Assembly: GCA_014529385.2 (NCBI GenBank)
Contig: CM043952.1
Location: 70,174,299 to 70,238,298, forward strand
Reading direction: 5' to 3'
Source of the DNA: Adiantum capillus-veneris
Taxonomy: Eukaryota > Streptophyta > Polypodiopsida > Polypodiales > Pteridaceae
DNA length: 64,000 nt
The notes beneath the pieces are model-generated. The model worked only from the letters and a program-made list of their open reading frames with translations. It was not told the origin of the DNA and searched no databases. Positions 10,440 through 22,293 of this stretch are shown here, one piece after another. Each line of letters opens with the position of its first letter. The first letter of the stretch is position 1. The position numbers were made by a program, and so were the translations under genes.

Positions 10440-10515
<76 letters not shown>
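10440..10515. repeat. Compound (CT)n(CA)n microsatellite
   Basis: About 23 CT units are followed by about 14 CA units. Confidence 0.95.
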
Positions 10516-10516
<1 letters not shown>

Positions 10517-10710
10517 TTTCATCCATCAACAACGCTCACAAAGATTGTTGATATATTATTAATAAACATAACATGTGAAAAAAAAATATAGTTTATTCTT
10601 TCATGAAACAACCTTATATATCATGGCTTACCTACAAATTATTTTATATCATGATGCTAGATTACATGTATTTCTTGTGAGCCTTGTTTAAGCCTTGAGG
10701 GCTTACTCAT

Positions 10711-10910
10711 TGTTACCTTGGTATGGTAGCGATGTGTGTGAGCATACTAAGGATCATATGGTAGTTGTATCTCTTACTAGTAGGTTTCTATATGTGCCCA
10801 TCATTTGGGGACAAGCCTTACCTTTGTATTTTCATATTTAATAAAACTACTTCTTGTGTTATATCCCCTTGATCTTCTTCATCTTTATGTGCACTCCTAC
10901 AATACTATGT
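10711..10910 (+). repeat. LTR-like sequence, diverged partner of 61764-61975
   Basis: It starts 'tgttaccttggtatgg' and shares with 61764 onward the order 'gtgtgtga.ca', 'cccatcatt', 'cttcatctttgtatt' (here 'ccttacctttgtatt'), 'acttcttgtgtt' and 'ccttgatctt'. The partner is preceded by a purine tract (61752-61761), which suggests that both are LTRs of one old family. Boundaries on the right are not clear. Confidence 0.45.
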
Positions 10911-11179
10911 TCCAACAATGGGTAGCAAAGAAGGCTTTGGCATTTTGCACAACATTACAACACCATCGTGGCTCACTTTTTGAAATTGAGGTGATATTTG
11001 CAACCATGGCTAACAACAGAAGGGAAAATTGGATCATGTTGCCTTCTAAGAAAAAAATGGATGGTGGTAGCTACCCATTGTGGGTAAATGATATAGCATG
11101 TTCTTGTTTCAAAGGGCATAGTGCAAAGTCATGATTGAAGTCTAGTTTTTATATATGGAGACTATGGATGATGTAGATT
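10911..11179. other. Unassigned sequence
   Basis: A 109-codon frame (10805-11134) spans the LTR-like end and this stretch. It resembles nothing known to me and is probably fortuitous. Confidence 0.35.
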
Positions 11180-11545
11180 CTAGTAGTTTTTTCTATAAAT
11201 AGATAAGGAGAGAGATTGAGCTCTTGTAAGAAGACATGTATACAACCAAGATAGAACACAATAAAGATGGAGCCTGAAAGCTTCTTCTTCTTCTCCATTA
11301 CTCGCTCGTGCTTTCCTATCCATGCTTTTAAATGATCTACACAACGTACAAAGGAAAATACAATTTAAAGAAATAACTATATACAAAGTAAAGTGATCTA
11401 CAAAATACGAAAGAGAATACAATTTAAAGAGATAATTATATACAATGGTCAATGTGAACCTGCTAGTGAGTGAGCTAGCAAGATAGCAGTCCGCCATTCT
11501 TCCTAGGTAGACCATGTCATTGAAGTCTATGGTACTATTGGCCAT
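11180..11545 (-). repeat. Probable 3' LTR of the old minus-strand copia element
   Basis: This segment and 28895-29150 share, in the same order, 'gaagacatgta/gaacatg', 'caatggagatggagg'-like and 'aaagctt/ctgcttc' stretches, then 'gtcaatgtgaa(c)c.gctagtgagtgagctagc' and 'ggtagaccatg'. It contains a further short duplication ('gatctacaaaatac' type, near 11332 and 11392). The pair would bracket the copia gag/protease/integrase remnants between them. Both copies are diverged, so the assignment is tentative. Confidence 0.45.
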
Positions 11546-12392
11546 AATCCTCATGTGTTAGTGAATTGTCACAATAGACGTCTATAGCATAGATATATAG
11601 CACTAACATACACAATAATTTGATTACAAAGGGGTGAATCATAATTGAAGAGCTAATAGAAATCTTGGTCGACCAACCTTTGTGGAGAAGAATATGGCTA
11701 AAGAAAAGATTGGCAGATGAGACATACGACAATGTAGCACCACAACATATCCAAACCGACCCAACTTGCTACTCAATCTCTAGAAGAAGATTGTGGCAAG
11801 TATTTGCTGCATGGAGGGATTGCTCAACTATCCACTATTGGTGATCCCTTTGAACAAAAAATTCTCTCAAACACCTACATGGTTCAGGCATTGAAGGCAA
11901 CAATCACTCTACTATAAGATGTTTCAGACCTAGCATGCCCAATGTTATCCAAAATTTCTAAAATGATCATCATTGCCATTCAAGTTTTTGATGTTGTGGA
12001 GCAGGTTGGTAATTCGTGGAGAGTATTCATGAAGGCAACAAGAGGATTATGTTGGGATCTGAAGAACATTCCATCAAAGAAATCATCATGGAAATGAGTG
12101 TAAGGATCGTGTTTTTGCCATCACACTACCTCCAATCATTTGAAGAGCGCTTGGTGAAAGGATTCATCAAGATTGAATTATCCAACTTTAACCTACTAGC
12201 ACGGAAGATACAAGATAGGCATATTGTCTTCCAGAGCACCTTGAAGGGAAACCCACTACGATAGATCACATACAAAGTAGAGATTGAGGCCACGGTAGCA
12301 AAGTTTGATTGAGTTCTTGACGCTCTTAATGAGCATGTCTATCACGAATAATGTGATAGACAATCTTCGTGATAGACGATGACATACATCAT
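11546..12392. other. Unassigned sequence with a small uncharacterised frame
   Basis: An 82-codon plus-strand frame (12016-12264) is charged and has no match I recognise. It may be part of the degraded internal region of the element whose LTR starts at 12405. Nothing else is seen. Confidence 0.3.
12337..12377. repeat. 10-bp perfect inverted repeat with an extra half-copy
   Basis: GTCTATCACG at 12337-12346 is the reverse complement of CGTGATAGAC at 12368-12377. A third copy, GTGATAGAC, lies between them at 12353-12361. It could form a small hairpin in RNA. It lies just upstream of a purine tract and LTR start. Confidence 0.7.
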
Positions 12393-12404
12393 CTAGGGGG
12401 GGAG
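12393..12404 (+). promoter_or_regulatory. Polypurine tract
   Basis: CTAGGGGGGGAG is followed immediately by TGTTTGAAGATG, the arrangement expected at the 3' end of an LTR retrotransposon on the plus strand. Confidence 0.55.
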
Positions 12405-12830
12405 TGTTTGAAGATGCTCATGAAGAATACCCCTTTTAGTTAATTTTCCTCTCATTTGAAATTTTATTTTTATAACCAAATTGTAAATATAGAGGTGCTC
12501 CACCATATTGTAAATATAGAGGAAGTCCACTCGATTGTGATGTAATCGGAATGCTCTCATTGAATTTTGATGTACTTGTATATTACCCATGGTAATTGAG
12601 CCTAGAGGTCATTTTTTAGAACCTTTATGCACAAAAACGTCTATCATTAGAAGGATAACGAGGGAAGATAAGATCTTTACTATGAGAAGCAAAGAAGAAA
12701 GCTTAGCTATTTTGTAATCAACATCTCTTGCAATCTAGTGATTCAAATGAAGTTCCATTAAGTGCATTGTGTTTATCTTCTCTTGCTCTATCTCTTAAGT
12801 ATATTCAATTTCAATTTGGTAAAGCCTTAA
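12405..12830 (+). repeat. Probable 3' or solo LTR (plus strand)
   Basis: It begins TGTTTGAAGATGCTC right after a purine tract. It contains an internal direct repeat 'ttgtaaatatagagg' (12480 and 12509). The right end is not defined because no partner LTR or TSD was found in the window. Confidence 0.4.
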
Positions 12831-13269
12831 TCTATTGTTTGGGTGAGATATTCAAGTTTAAATTCTAATATTTTGATAAGAGGCTAATCGTACGTCTTAG
12901 GATAAGCTTCTAAATTGTTTACTTGCATCCTTTGATGACAAATCACAAAAAGATTGTGATTTGTGATACCTTGAGAACTAGGTTTTAATGGTCTAGGTTT
13001 GTTTTGGTATGCCTATCCTTTCATCTCTTAGGTCCTTGAAGCATGCCATGCTCACATCTGAGAAAACATCAAGTGATTATTTTGGTGTGAGGATTGACCA
13101 TAGGTCTATTGTTGATTCGTGATTTCTCTCGTGTATCTTCCTATGTAGGTTCATTCCATTGTGATTGGCACTCTAACTCATCTATATGCCCCATCCAGGT
13201 TGCTTCCCTAAGTATTGTTATTGAGTGTATTATTGCCAAATGGCTATGCTATAGACATCCACTGTGGTA
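12831..13269. other. Unassigned sequence
   Basis: No recognisable coding sequence. It may be the decayed downstream part of the minus-strand copia integrase. Confidence 0.35.
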
Positions 13270-13833
13270 ATCTGCTAACACTTGCGTGTATATTGCCTTT
13301 GAATTCCTTGATTTCTTGAAAAATTACCGAACTTATTGGAGAAGTACTCTCCCCCTCCATATGAACTTAAGTATTGTATATATCTTCTTGTGTGTTTTTC
13401 ATTTGACATTCCATATTCTTCTTCCTAGAAACTTGTTGCCAACAAACCCATCTCTCAGTAAGGGACTATACTAAACCAAGCCCTTGACAAATCCTTGAGA
13501 TTGTTAAGAAACTCTCCCTTTTCTTCTCATGAAGTATACCCATATCTTCCTTGTATAGTCATTAATGAAGGTGACAAAAAACCTACATCCACCCATAGAT
13601 GTAGTCTTTGCAGGATCACATACATTAGAATGCACTATCTTCAACACATTTTTTCTTGCATAATTGTCATGATGAAACATTGTCTTTGCCTGCTTTTGAA
13701 ATAGGCAAGCCTCACAAACCTTAGGGTAAATACTCAGCCTCAGTTTTGTAGTCATTTCCTGTTTGTAGGGGGGCTTATCCCTTGGAAACCCTACCACAAT
13801 CTTGCAGCTTTGCATAGTTTTTAGACTTTGCAC
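13270..13833 (-). pseudogene. Old copia: pre-integrase and integrase remnant
   Basis: The frame at 13504-13833 (minus) contains the GAG-pre-integrase end 'VCEACLFQKQAK' and the integrase start 'IVHSNVCDPAKT', with the first catalytic D replaced by N. Then comes 'GGCRFFVTFINDYTRKIWVYF'-type sequence. Further left, in another frame, a 'GGEYFSNKF'-like segment marks the second half of the core, with stops. It is a decayed Ty1/copia integrase. The RT is not found to its left. Confidence 0.75.
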
Positions 13834-14712
13834 ATTTAAATCTCCACTACCCTCATGCCAAATGTCTAAAACTACAGCAACTCATAACCCTTATGCAAAC
13901 ATGGCAATTTTCACCTCTACTATGTTTACACCAAGAGTGAACATTATGCCCACTTTTTTACCTTGTGCGATGAGCCTTCCATCCTTCTTGTATTCCTCCA
14001 AATACAAACCCTCAGAATCAAACTTGACCTACAAACCATGCTCAACCATTTAGCTAACAGACACCAAGTTCTTTGTAATGTTGGATATGTGCAGTACATT
14101 AGCCAATTACTTCACCTTGCCACATGTTAGGGAGAATGGAACATTCCTTATTTGTGCATTAGAATGTGTTGTATCATCCTTGGTCTCAACATAACCAGGA
14201 CTATGTAAATTTTGCATGTCTCTTAACAATTCACAATGGGTAGTCATGTGGTAGAATGCACTTGAATCCACATACTATACATTATTACCACATTTTGGTG
14301 CATTTGTAAACAGGGTGTTCATCATATCCTACATAATAAACAATCTCTCTGACCCATCCACACTTCTCCAACTAGTATCTACATAGTTGTTTTAACTGCC
14401 TGCCACATGTCCAACATCCCTTTCCTTTATTTTGCACATTGTTTCATAAAAATTATCCTTGACCTCTTTGGCTCCCCTTCCTAGGGAGTTTCATCTACAA
14501 CATGTATTCTCCTTTTGATTGTCAACTATACATTGATTGCCTTGATTATTTCCACAACCATGGCCCCCTCCTTGACTTGCACCACACCCTCTATATCTAC
14601 CTTTATTATTGTAAAAGACCTATTTAAAATTTCCTACAACTTGTGAAGATGACTCTTCACCAATGTCATTTTCTTCCGTATTCAGTAATGACACAAGATC
14701 TGAAAAAGTTTC
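13834..14712 (-). pseudogene. Old copia: gag tail, zinc-knuckle region and protease remnant
   Basis: Read on the minus strand through several stops, the segment about 13860-14290 keeps recognisable copia protease order. The order is 'DSSAFYHMTTH' (catalytic D-S/T-G changed to D-S-S), 'ETKDDTTH', 'ANVLHISNITKNLVS' and 'EEYKKDGRLIAQGKKVG'. The stretch 14300-14700 corresponds to the gag nucleocapsid region but is too decayed for a clear zinc knuckle. Confidence 0.65.
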
Positions 14713-14975
14713 CTAAGTATGAATAGACTTCTTGAATGGCTTGTGAATTGGTCCTAAACCATGTAAACATGCTTCCACCTTGTCATCATAGGCGGCTGAA
14801 ACACTAATAGATGCAAGGGATTCACATATATCCTTTATTTTTAGAGCATATTCATCCACTAAGAGACTCACTTTCTTCACTCTTTTGAGTTCTTTCTTCA
14901 ACTGGAACTTCCTTGCCTTGTTGTTGGTCACATCTAACGAGACCAAACTCTTCCATGCCTCATTCTGAGAAATAG
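14713..14975 (-). pseudogene. Old copia: gag core, left part
   Basis: This 77-codon open piece carries the copia UBN2/gag_2 pattern: 'AWKSL', 'LKKELKRVK', 'VDEYALKIKDICESLASI', then 'DDKVEACLHGLGP'. It is cut at 14976-14980 by the insertion of the plus-strand copia element. The N-terminal part of gag resumes at 27668. Confidence 0.75.
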
Positions 14976-14980
14976 CATAC
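14976..14980. repeat. Left TSD (CATAC) of the plus-strand copia element
   Basis: CATAC immediately precedes TGTTGGGATT and recurs at 27663-27667 right after the 3' LTR. Confidence 0.85.
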
Positions 14981-16848
<1,868 letters not shown>

Positions 16849-16860
16849 CTCCCTCCCTAA
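16849..16860 (-). promoter_or_regulatory. Polypurine tract of the Tat-like element
   Basis: Minus-strand TTAGGGAGGGAG directly precedes the TG start of the 3' LTR. Confidence 0.75.
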
Positions 16861-16980
16861 GAGGGGGTTTTCATGGGGTGGGGACGAGAGAAGAGGGGTA
16901 TGGGAGCTTGGCTTGTGAAAAGCCCCCATCATTAGCCCTCCCCTTTTGGCTAGAGGCATTCATGTCTCTAGCTCATCTGT

Positions 16981-17300
16981 TTAATCATTATCGTCGGAGG
17001 TGGCGGCTGATGGTGTGTTCTCATCTGGAATGTCAATTGGTGGAGCCTGGTCAAATCGAAGAAAATAAGGTTTAAGTCGCCAACCATTTACCCTAGTTTT
17101 ATGAAGTTTTCCATCAGCCTCCATAAGCTGGTAGCTTCCATTGGCATACTTTTTCTTGACGATGAAAGGACCTTCCCATCGGAGTAGGAGTTTCTTATCC
17201 TTGCACGTGTCGAAGCGATTGTCGTAGCGGAGCACCAACATTCCTTTCTTCAATTCTTTTTCCGGAGATGCTCGTTAAAGCTAAGCCGTCTATGCTCTGC
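16981..17300 (-). pseudogene. Tat-like integrase C-terminal domain
   Basis: Frame 16981-17253 carries 'VLRYDNRFDT', then the GPF/Y module 'WEGPFIVKKKYANGSYQL' and 'RVNGWRLKPYF', the usual C-terminal DNA-binding part of Ty3-type integrases. No chromodomain is present, consistent with a non-chromovirus. A stop and a frame change between 17254 and 17300 separate it from the integrase core. Confidence 0.8.
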
Positions 17301-17831
17301 TTATGCTGCATAATAATTTATTGCTTCTTCTCTGTCCAGCTGCAGTCTTTCCAAGTTGATGATGTGATCTCTCAAATGCATGTTGGGCTGTTGAAGCTGG
17401 CTTGCCATTACTCTGAGACTTTGTAGTTGCACTTCAATGGGCAAGATTGCTTCCTTACCAAATACTAGATGACACGGTGTGAATCCCAAGGATGTACGAA
17501 ATGAAGTTCTGTAGGCCCATAAAGCTGGTAGTAGATACTTATCCCAGTCTCCAGGATGATTGTTTACCTGCTTGGTAATAATTTTAGAAACCATTCCATT
17601 TACCTTTTCAACTAGGCCATTACATTGAGGGTAATATGGTGAAGAGTGCCTCCTTGTAATGCCCAGTTTCTGCATTAATTCTCCTACCAAGTCTGCTCTG
17701 AAACCTGTCCCTCTATCAGAGATGATCTCTAAAGGTGTGCCAAACCTACAGCATATGTGCTCGTAGATAAATTTAGCTACCTCTACCGTTGTGATTCTAG
17801 TGGTGGCTGTAGCCTCTGCCCATCTAGTCAT
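17301..17831 (-). pseudogene. Tat-like integrase catalytic core
   Basis: In 176 open codons the second catalytic aspartate is in 'IISDRGTGF' (residue 39) and the glutamate in 'NGLVEKVNG' (residue 75), giving the DX35E spacing. The first aspartate ('WGIDAIGP') lies just upstream in another frame, so a frameshift near 17835 breaks the core. The catalytic residues themselves are all present. Residues about 110-176 continue as the expected linker ('PCHLVFGKEAILPIEV'). Confidence 0.85.
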
Positions 17832-18031
17832 GTAGTCGACCCCATGATAATGTAGAATTTTCCTGAGTTGGCCCTAGGTAATGGCCCAATGGCATCGATA
17901 CCCCATTTTTCAAATGGGCCATATGAGAGAATAGGTGTCTGTGGTTCAGGCATAAGTGACCTAGTGCCGGCCTTTTGACACAACTTACACGTTTTGCACC
18001 AGTGGTGTACATCACGGTTGAGGCTAGGTCA
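17832..18031 (-). pseudogene. Tat-like integrase zinc-finger end and first part of core
   Basis: Directly after an in-frame TGA at 18029-18031 the pol frame continues with 'WCKTCKLCQ' (the CC of the HHCC finger), 'MPEPQTP' and 'WGIDAIGPLP' (first catalytic D). The TGA sits where this family commonly has a tryptophan, so it looks like a simple transition. The frame is lost near 17835. Confidence 0.7.
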
Positions 18032-20221
18032 TATGAAGCCTGCCTGCAAGATTTTCCTACTTGTTATGTCTAGGGCGAAGTGACCACCACAAACCCCATC
18101 GTGACAACTAGCAATTACTCCCGTGATTTCCTGAGAGAGAGGGACCTTCCTGAGTATTTGGTCCTTACCCTTACAGTACAAACCGTCATTGATGAGTCGA
18201 TACCTTGTGGCCTTCCGCGTCAGCCATTGCTTTTGTCCCTTTGTTAAATCTGATGGACATTCCCCTATTTCCAAAAAATGCATGATGTCAAGCAAGGCAT
18301 CACTTCCTTGAAATAGAGGGAGCTTTAGTTTTATTGCTCCAACCACCACTTCCTGTAGTCTTTCACTTGCTAGGGCATCTGCTTCTTGGTTTTGAGCCCT
18401 TGGGATATGGTGTATTTGAACTTCTTCAAACTTACCCAACAAAGTTTTTACACCACTTAAGTGAGTCCTTAAACTAGGATTCTTGCATATCCATGCTCCA
18501 TTTACTTGCCTTACCAGAAGTAGAGCATCATCAAATACATTCAGGCGTTGTACACCTTGTGAGACGCACCATTGTAGACCCTTGGTTAGTGCTGCATACT
18601 CAGCTTCATTGTTAGAATGTGAATCTAACAATTGGCCCAACGAAAATACCTTTGTCCCTTTGTCATCAAACACCACTATGACTGCAGCTGCTTTGTCGGA
18701 CGCTCGCTTGTAGGCTCCATCAAAGTAGAGAGAGTATGCTCCTTCTACCATCGGTGGTACTGGAGGTAATCGGACTTCTCCTTTCTTAGATTGCTTCTCC
18801 TTCCCTTCAAAGACTTGGTAGGTCATGAGTCCCCCCAAACTTGCCCTTGTCGTGCTTTCTATCTGTACCGTGTAGTCAAACTCTTGCAGACGAACTATCC
18901 ATTTAGTAATTCTAGCAGACACATCCATGTGTTGTACAACATAGGGAAATATTTCATCCGTGGTTAGAATCACAAATTGCTTAGGCAGCAAATATGACCT
19001 AAACTTTGTAGTTGCAAATCTAAGAGCTAGGACTAAGTGTTCCACATGAGTGAAACCTTTCTCTCCTGTTGTCATCATTCGACTAGAGAAGTAGATTGGC
19101 CTCATGAAAGATGTCGTCGTATCCTTTTGGAGTATCACAACCCCCAATGAGTCATCACCAACACTTGAGGTGACATAGAATTTTTCATCCCACTTAGGTG
19201 GTGAGATAGTTGGCAGAGTGGCTAAGACCTCCTTTACCTTGTTGTAGTGATGTTCGCTTTCCTCGTCCCAAGTGAAAGTTGATCTTTGAGTGAGTTGTTG
19301 CAGTGGTAGAACAAGTTGTGATAGTAGATGTATGAATCTACTTAAGTACCTCACCTTCTGTAGAAAAGAGACCAGTTGACGTGCGGTCGTTGGTGAAGGT
19401 AGGGCTATGAGTGCGGACACCTTACTTGGGTCGGCGTTGATACCTCTTGCTGAAATTTCATGGCCTAGTAGAATGACTTTACTCTCCCCAATGTGACATT
19501 TATCCACATTTAATTGCCCACCTAGGCTCTGCAACCTGGCCAAACCTTCAGTTAACTTTTCTAAATGTGAAATACGGGAGCTATATATACAAAAATCATT
19601 AATGAACACTCTTATGGATGTTCCAAAGAACGGTTGAAAAACATATGTGACATATCTTTGGAATGTGGCAGGTGAATTTGTGAGACCAAATGGCATAACC
19701 CAGTATGCAGAACAACCCCAAGGCGTGATAAAAGTGGTTTTTAGCTTATCTTCCAAGGCTATGCGTATTTGAAAGTATCCTGAATAACCATCACAGACGG
19801 TATAGCATTCAAAACCCGCTACTTCATTCAGAATTTCATCCAAGAAAGGGAGAGGAAAGTGGTCTCTCTTTGTAGCTGCATTTAGTGGTTTGTAGTCAAC
19901 ACAGACCCTCCACTTACCATTCTTTTTAGGCGTCACCACTACGGGTGACACCCATTCTGAGTTTTCTACAGAATAGATGAATCCCGCCTCCAGGAGTTTC
20001 CTTACCTCGGCCAAGAGTGCCTTTTCTTGTATGACCCCCAGTCGTCGTAGCTTTTGCACAACTGGTTTTATCCCTTCCTTCAGCTCAATATGATGTTCCA
20101 CCACTGTAATGCCTGTGATTCTTTCATAGTTGTCAATGAACAGGTTAGGAAATCCCATCAACATTTGCAAAAAACTATCTTTCTCCTCAAGTGTTAATTC
20201 CGTAGACAACATACCCTTCAA
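18029..20221 (-). CDS. Tat-like reverse transcriptase, RNase H and second (archaeal-type) RNase H
   Basis: This 730-codon frame is open. RT spans residues about 60-240, with 'VCVDYKPLN', 'CDGYSGYFQI' (first catalytic D at 144), 'MPFGLTNSPATFQR' and the YXDD box changed to 'FINDFCIYS' (206-214). The first D of the catalytic pair is N, so polymerase activity is not expected. A degenerate first RNase H follows (about 345-465, 'TSSVGDDSLGVVILQ'). The second RNase H spans about 494-620, with D501 in 'YFDGAY', E539 in 'NNEAEY', D565 and D615 in 'NQEADALAS', apparently complete. The HH half of the integrase finger ('CHDGVCGGH') is near 710. It ends at an in-frame TGA with integrase continuing beyond. 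Confidence 0.9.
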   Translation of the reverse strand: MKGMLSTELTLEEKDSFLQMLMGFPNLFIDNYERITGITVVEHHIELKEGIKPVVQKLRRLGVIQEKALLAEVRKLLEAGFIYSVENSEWVSPVVVTPKKNGKWRVCVDYKPLNAATKRDHFPLPFLDEILNEVAGFECYTVCDGYSGYFQIRIALEDKLKTTFITPWGCSAYWVMPFGLTNSPATFQRYVTYVFQPFFGTSIRVFINDFCIYSSRISHLEKLTEGLARLQSLGGQLNVDKCHIGESKVILLGHEISARGINADPSKVSALIALPSPTTARQLVSFLQKVRYLSRFIHLLSQLVLPLQQLTQRSTFTWDEESEHHYNKVKEVLATLPTISPPKWDEKFYVTSSVGDDSLGVVILQKDTTTSFMRPIYFSSRMMTTGEKGFTHVEHLVLALRFATTKFRSYLLPKQFVILTTDEIFPYVVQHMDVSARITKWIVRLQEFDYTVQIESTTRASLGGLMTYQVFEGKEKQSKKGEVRLPPVPPMVEGAYSLYFDGAYKRASDKAAAVIVVFDDKGTKVFSLGQLLDSHSNNEAEYAALTKGLQWCVSQGVQRLNVFDDALLLVRQVNGAWICKNPSLRTHLSGVKTLLGKFEEVQIHHIPRAQNQEADALASERLQEVVVGAIKLKLPLFQGSDALLDIMHFLEIGECPSDLTKGQKQWLTRKATRYRLINDGLYCKGKDQILRKVPLSQEITGVIASCHDGVCGGHFALDITSRKILQAGFI

Positions 20222-21132
20222 CCTACTTCCTCCAGGCCAAGTGATTTTCTCTCCTCTTCATTGGGTTTCCCTTTTGGTGATGGATCACCAGTTGTGCTTA
20301 CCCTTTGTGGATCCTTCATAATGATACCCATCACATCAATGGAACTGTCACTTTCATCGGTGGATGTGGTCTCCTCCTCAGAACTGGAAGATTCGCTAGT
20401 GGTTTCATCTGCGGATGTTTCCAGATTCATTTGCTTCTGCTTGCCAATCCTCATGTCGTAGTAGATTGTCTCCCCTTTCTTACCGGTCATGCGTAGAAGG
20501 CCAGTACCCCAGTCCTGTTTTGCCTTCATGGCCATCAACCATGGCCTTCCCAAAATTAGTGGATAGCCCTCCCCCTTAGTAGGCATTACAAAAACATCTA
20601 CCTCTACCTCAGTGTTGAAAGCTTTTATTTTCACGGCACTTACCACACCCACACACTTTACTTTTGCATTGTTTTCCATCTTTGCCTTGCATGGAGAACG
20701 CCTGTCAACCTCGAGCCCTAATCGAAGCATCATAGCTTCGCTCATTACACAGATTTGTGCACCTCCATCAATGTAGGTGTTTCCAACCCTCTTTCCTTTT
20801 ATGTTTACGTTGACAATTGGAAGAATGCCATCCATGTTGCATCCCGAAATTGCTCCGGCTACCTTTGTTTTGGAGCATCTTGTACTTACCATTTTAGACC
20901 ATTGTCGCCTTACTTTTGGTGCAAGATATAGCAGCTGTGGCCATGTAATCTTCGGTCCTTGCTCTGCCACATCCAATGTTAGATCATAGGGCTTAGAACT
21001 TTCCCCTAGCTGGAAGTCGGTGATGCCCAATTTCCGTCGTGGCCTGGATGGACTCTTGCTAGTTTCTCCTCTCATGCTTCTCTCATCATCTGATTGTGTA
21101 GCTTTCTCCCTCCTAGCTCTTTTCACAGTCAT
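20218..21132 (-). CDS. Tat-like aspartic protease region
   Basis: This 304-codon frame overlaps the RT frame by 4 bases. A basic, Ser-rich N-terminus is followed by the retropepsin core: 'TYIDGGAQICVMSE' with D-G-G instead of D-T/S-G (a variant often found in Tat-type elements), 'MMLRLGL' and 'GYPLILGRPWLMAM'. The C-terminal third is a Ser/Thr/Glu-rich acidic linker ('ESSSSEEETTSTDESDSS'). It would process Gag-Pol. A stop at 21304-21306 and loss of frame near 21133 separate it from gag. Confidence 0.75.
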   Translation of the reverse strand: MTVKRARREKATQSDDERSMRGETSKSPSRPRRKLGITDFQLGESSKPYDLTLDVAEQGPKITWPQLLYLAPKVRRQWSKMVSTRCSKTKVAGAISGCNMDGILPIVNVNIKGKRVGNTYIDGGAQICVMSEAMMLRLGLEVDRRSPCKAKMENNAKVKCVGVVSAVKIKAFNTEVEVDVFVMPTKGEGYPLILGRPWLMAMKAKQDWGTGLLRMTGKKGETIYYDMRIGKQKQMNLETSADETTSESSSSEEETTSTDESDSSIDVMGIIMKDPQRVSTTGDPSPKGKPNEEERKSLGLEEVG

Positions 21133-21304
21133 GGCTTCAAGTGGTTCTAAAAAAGGTTACCTTCTCCTTACCCTTGTCCCTCTCCTTTGCTCTGGGTGGA
21201 TCCACTACTACGGTTTTTCCTTTCTCTTCTAGCCTTATGATGTTTGCAGGGCGATCAAGTGGTGGGGCTGGTGGAAGAGGTGGGATGGATGCTTGTAGTG
21301 GTGT

Positions 21305-21700
21305 CTAGGGTGGACGTAGAATTTGTGTTGGTGGGGGTGGTGCTCGGGGTGGGGGTGTTCTTTCTCTAGGGGGTGACAATTGGTTCCTCCTACCTCCTCT
21401 ATTATAGTTTTGTCGTGGTTTGGGACAGTAGTACATAACGTGACCGTCTTCTCCGCAGTTGTAGCAATGATACTCCCTGTTTTGTCGTCGTGCTCTTCCA
21501 GGGTCTTGATCTCTTTCTTGACTCCTCCCTTGCTGTATTAATTGGACAGACAAATTCTGCAGTTGGTCAGTAATATGGGCCAACATATCTTGTTGGTCAT
21601 CTCTTACCCCAAGAACCGGTGGTGGTGGTATGGTAGTTGTTGTAGTTACTGGTCGACGCGATGTTCCTGCTTCTGTTGACTCGGTTTCTTTGGCTTTCAT
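21305..21700 (-). pseudogene. Tat-like Gag C-terminus with zinc knuckle
   Basis: It is in the same frame as the gag core upstream and separated from it only by a TGA at 21701-21703. It contains a Thr/Pro-rich linker, a coiled-coil-like 'DMLAHITDQLQNLSVQLI', then the CX2CX4HX4C knuckle 'CYNCGEDGHVMYYC' and a Pro/Arg-rich tail. It binds RNA in the particle. Confidence 0.8.
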
Positions 21701-22240
21701 TCACAGCTTCTTGTCCTTAAGGCGAGCAATCTCAACGGCTAACTCGTACGTAGCCGGGAATCTACCTTTCACCTTCTCCTTGAGAAGCGGCCATAAGCCA
21801 TGCGTGAACCGATCTTTTTTTAGGAAATCGGGTGCGGCTTCCCCCCTTGCCAGTGACTGAACCCACTGTGCCCACAAATCCACAAATTTGGACTCATAGG
21901 TGGCATATTCTAAAAGACCCACCTGCTTCAAGTCTCTCAACTTGTCCCACAACTTTTCTGAAGTGGTACCTCCCCCAAAGCGCCTCTTAAAAGCGGTTTT
22001 TAAGGGTTCCCAGTCATCCTTGGTTGCTTGTGGAAGTGCATTGTACCATGATCTAGCATCTAGCTTCATGAGATGCTTAAAGATTCTAACCCGGGATTCA
22101 TCCGTATCTTTGTTGCTCACTACACATGCTACTTCAAAGTCATCTAGGAAGTCTGTTACCAAATCCTCCCCCTTCTTTCCTTTAAATGTTGGAAATGCTA
22201 CACTTGCCATGATTACTGAGAGAGAGCTAGAAAGACACAC
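21701..22240 (-). pseudogene. Tat-like Gag core (retrotrans_gag)
   Basis: In 179 codons the capsid pattern is clear: 'FPTFKGKKGEDLVTDFLDDFE', 'RIFKHLMKLDARSWYNALP', 'WEPLKTAFKRRFG', 'LWDKLRDLKQ' and 'EYATYESKFVDLWAQW'. It ends at an in-frame TGA (21701-21703) after which the same frame continues as the zinc-knuckle part. The TGA may be a C-to-T change of CGA. Confidence 0.8.
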
Positions 22241-22293
22241 TGCTTAACTTGCAAAAGTTTTTTTCTTATTTACAAGGAGACGTGTATACCCTC

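Noticed and set aside
10805-11134. 109-codon plus-strand frame as a gene
   Set aside because: It starts inside an LTR-like repeat and shows no recognisable family or composition.
12016-12264. 82-codon frame as a host gene
   Set aside because: Isolated, upstream of a purine tract and LTR. No domain and no neighbouring exons.
17824-18015. 63-codon minus frame as a separate gene
   Set aside because: It is a shadow of the integrase frame, since the true frame carries 'WCKTCKLCQ' and 'WGIDAIGP'.
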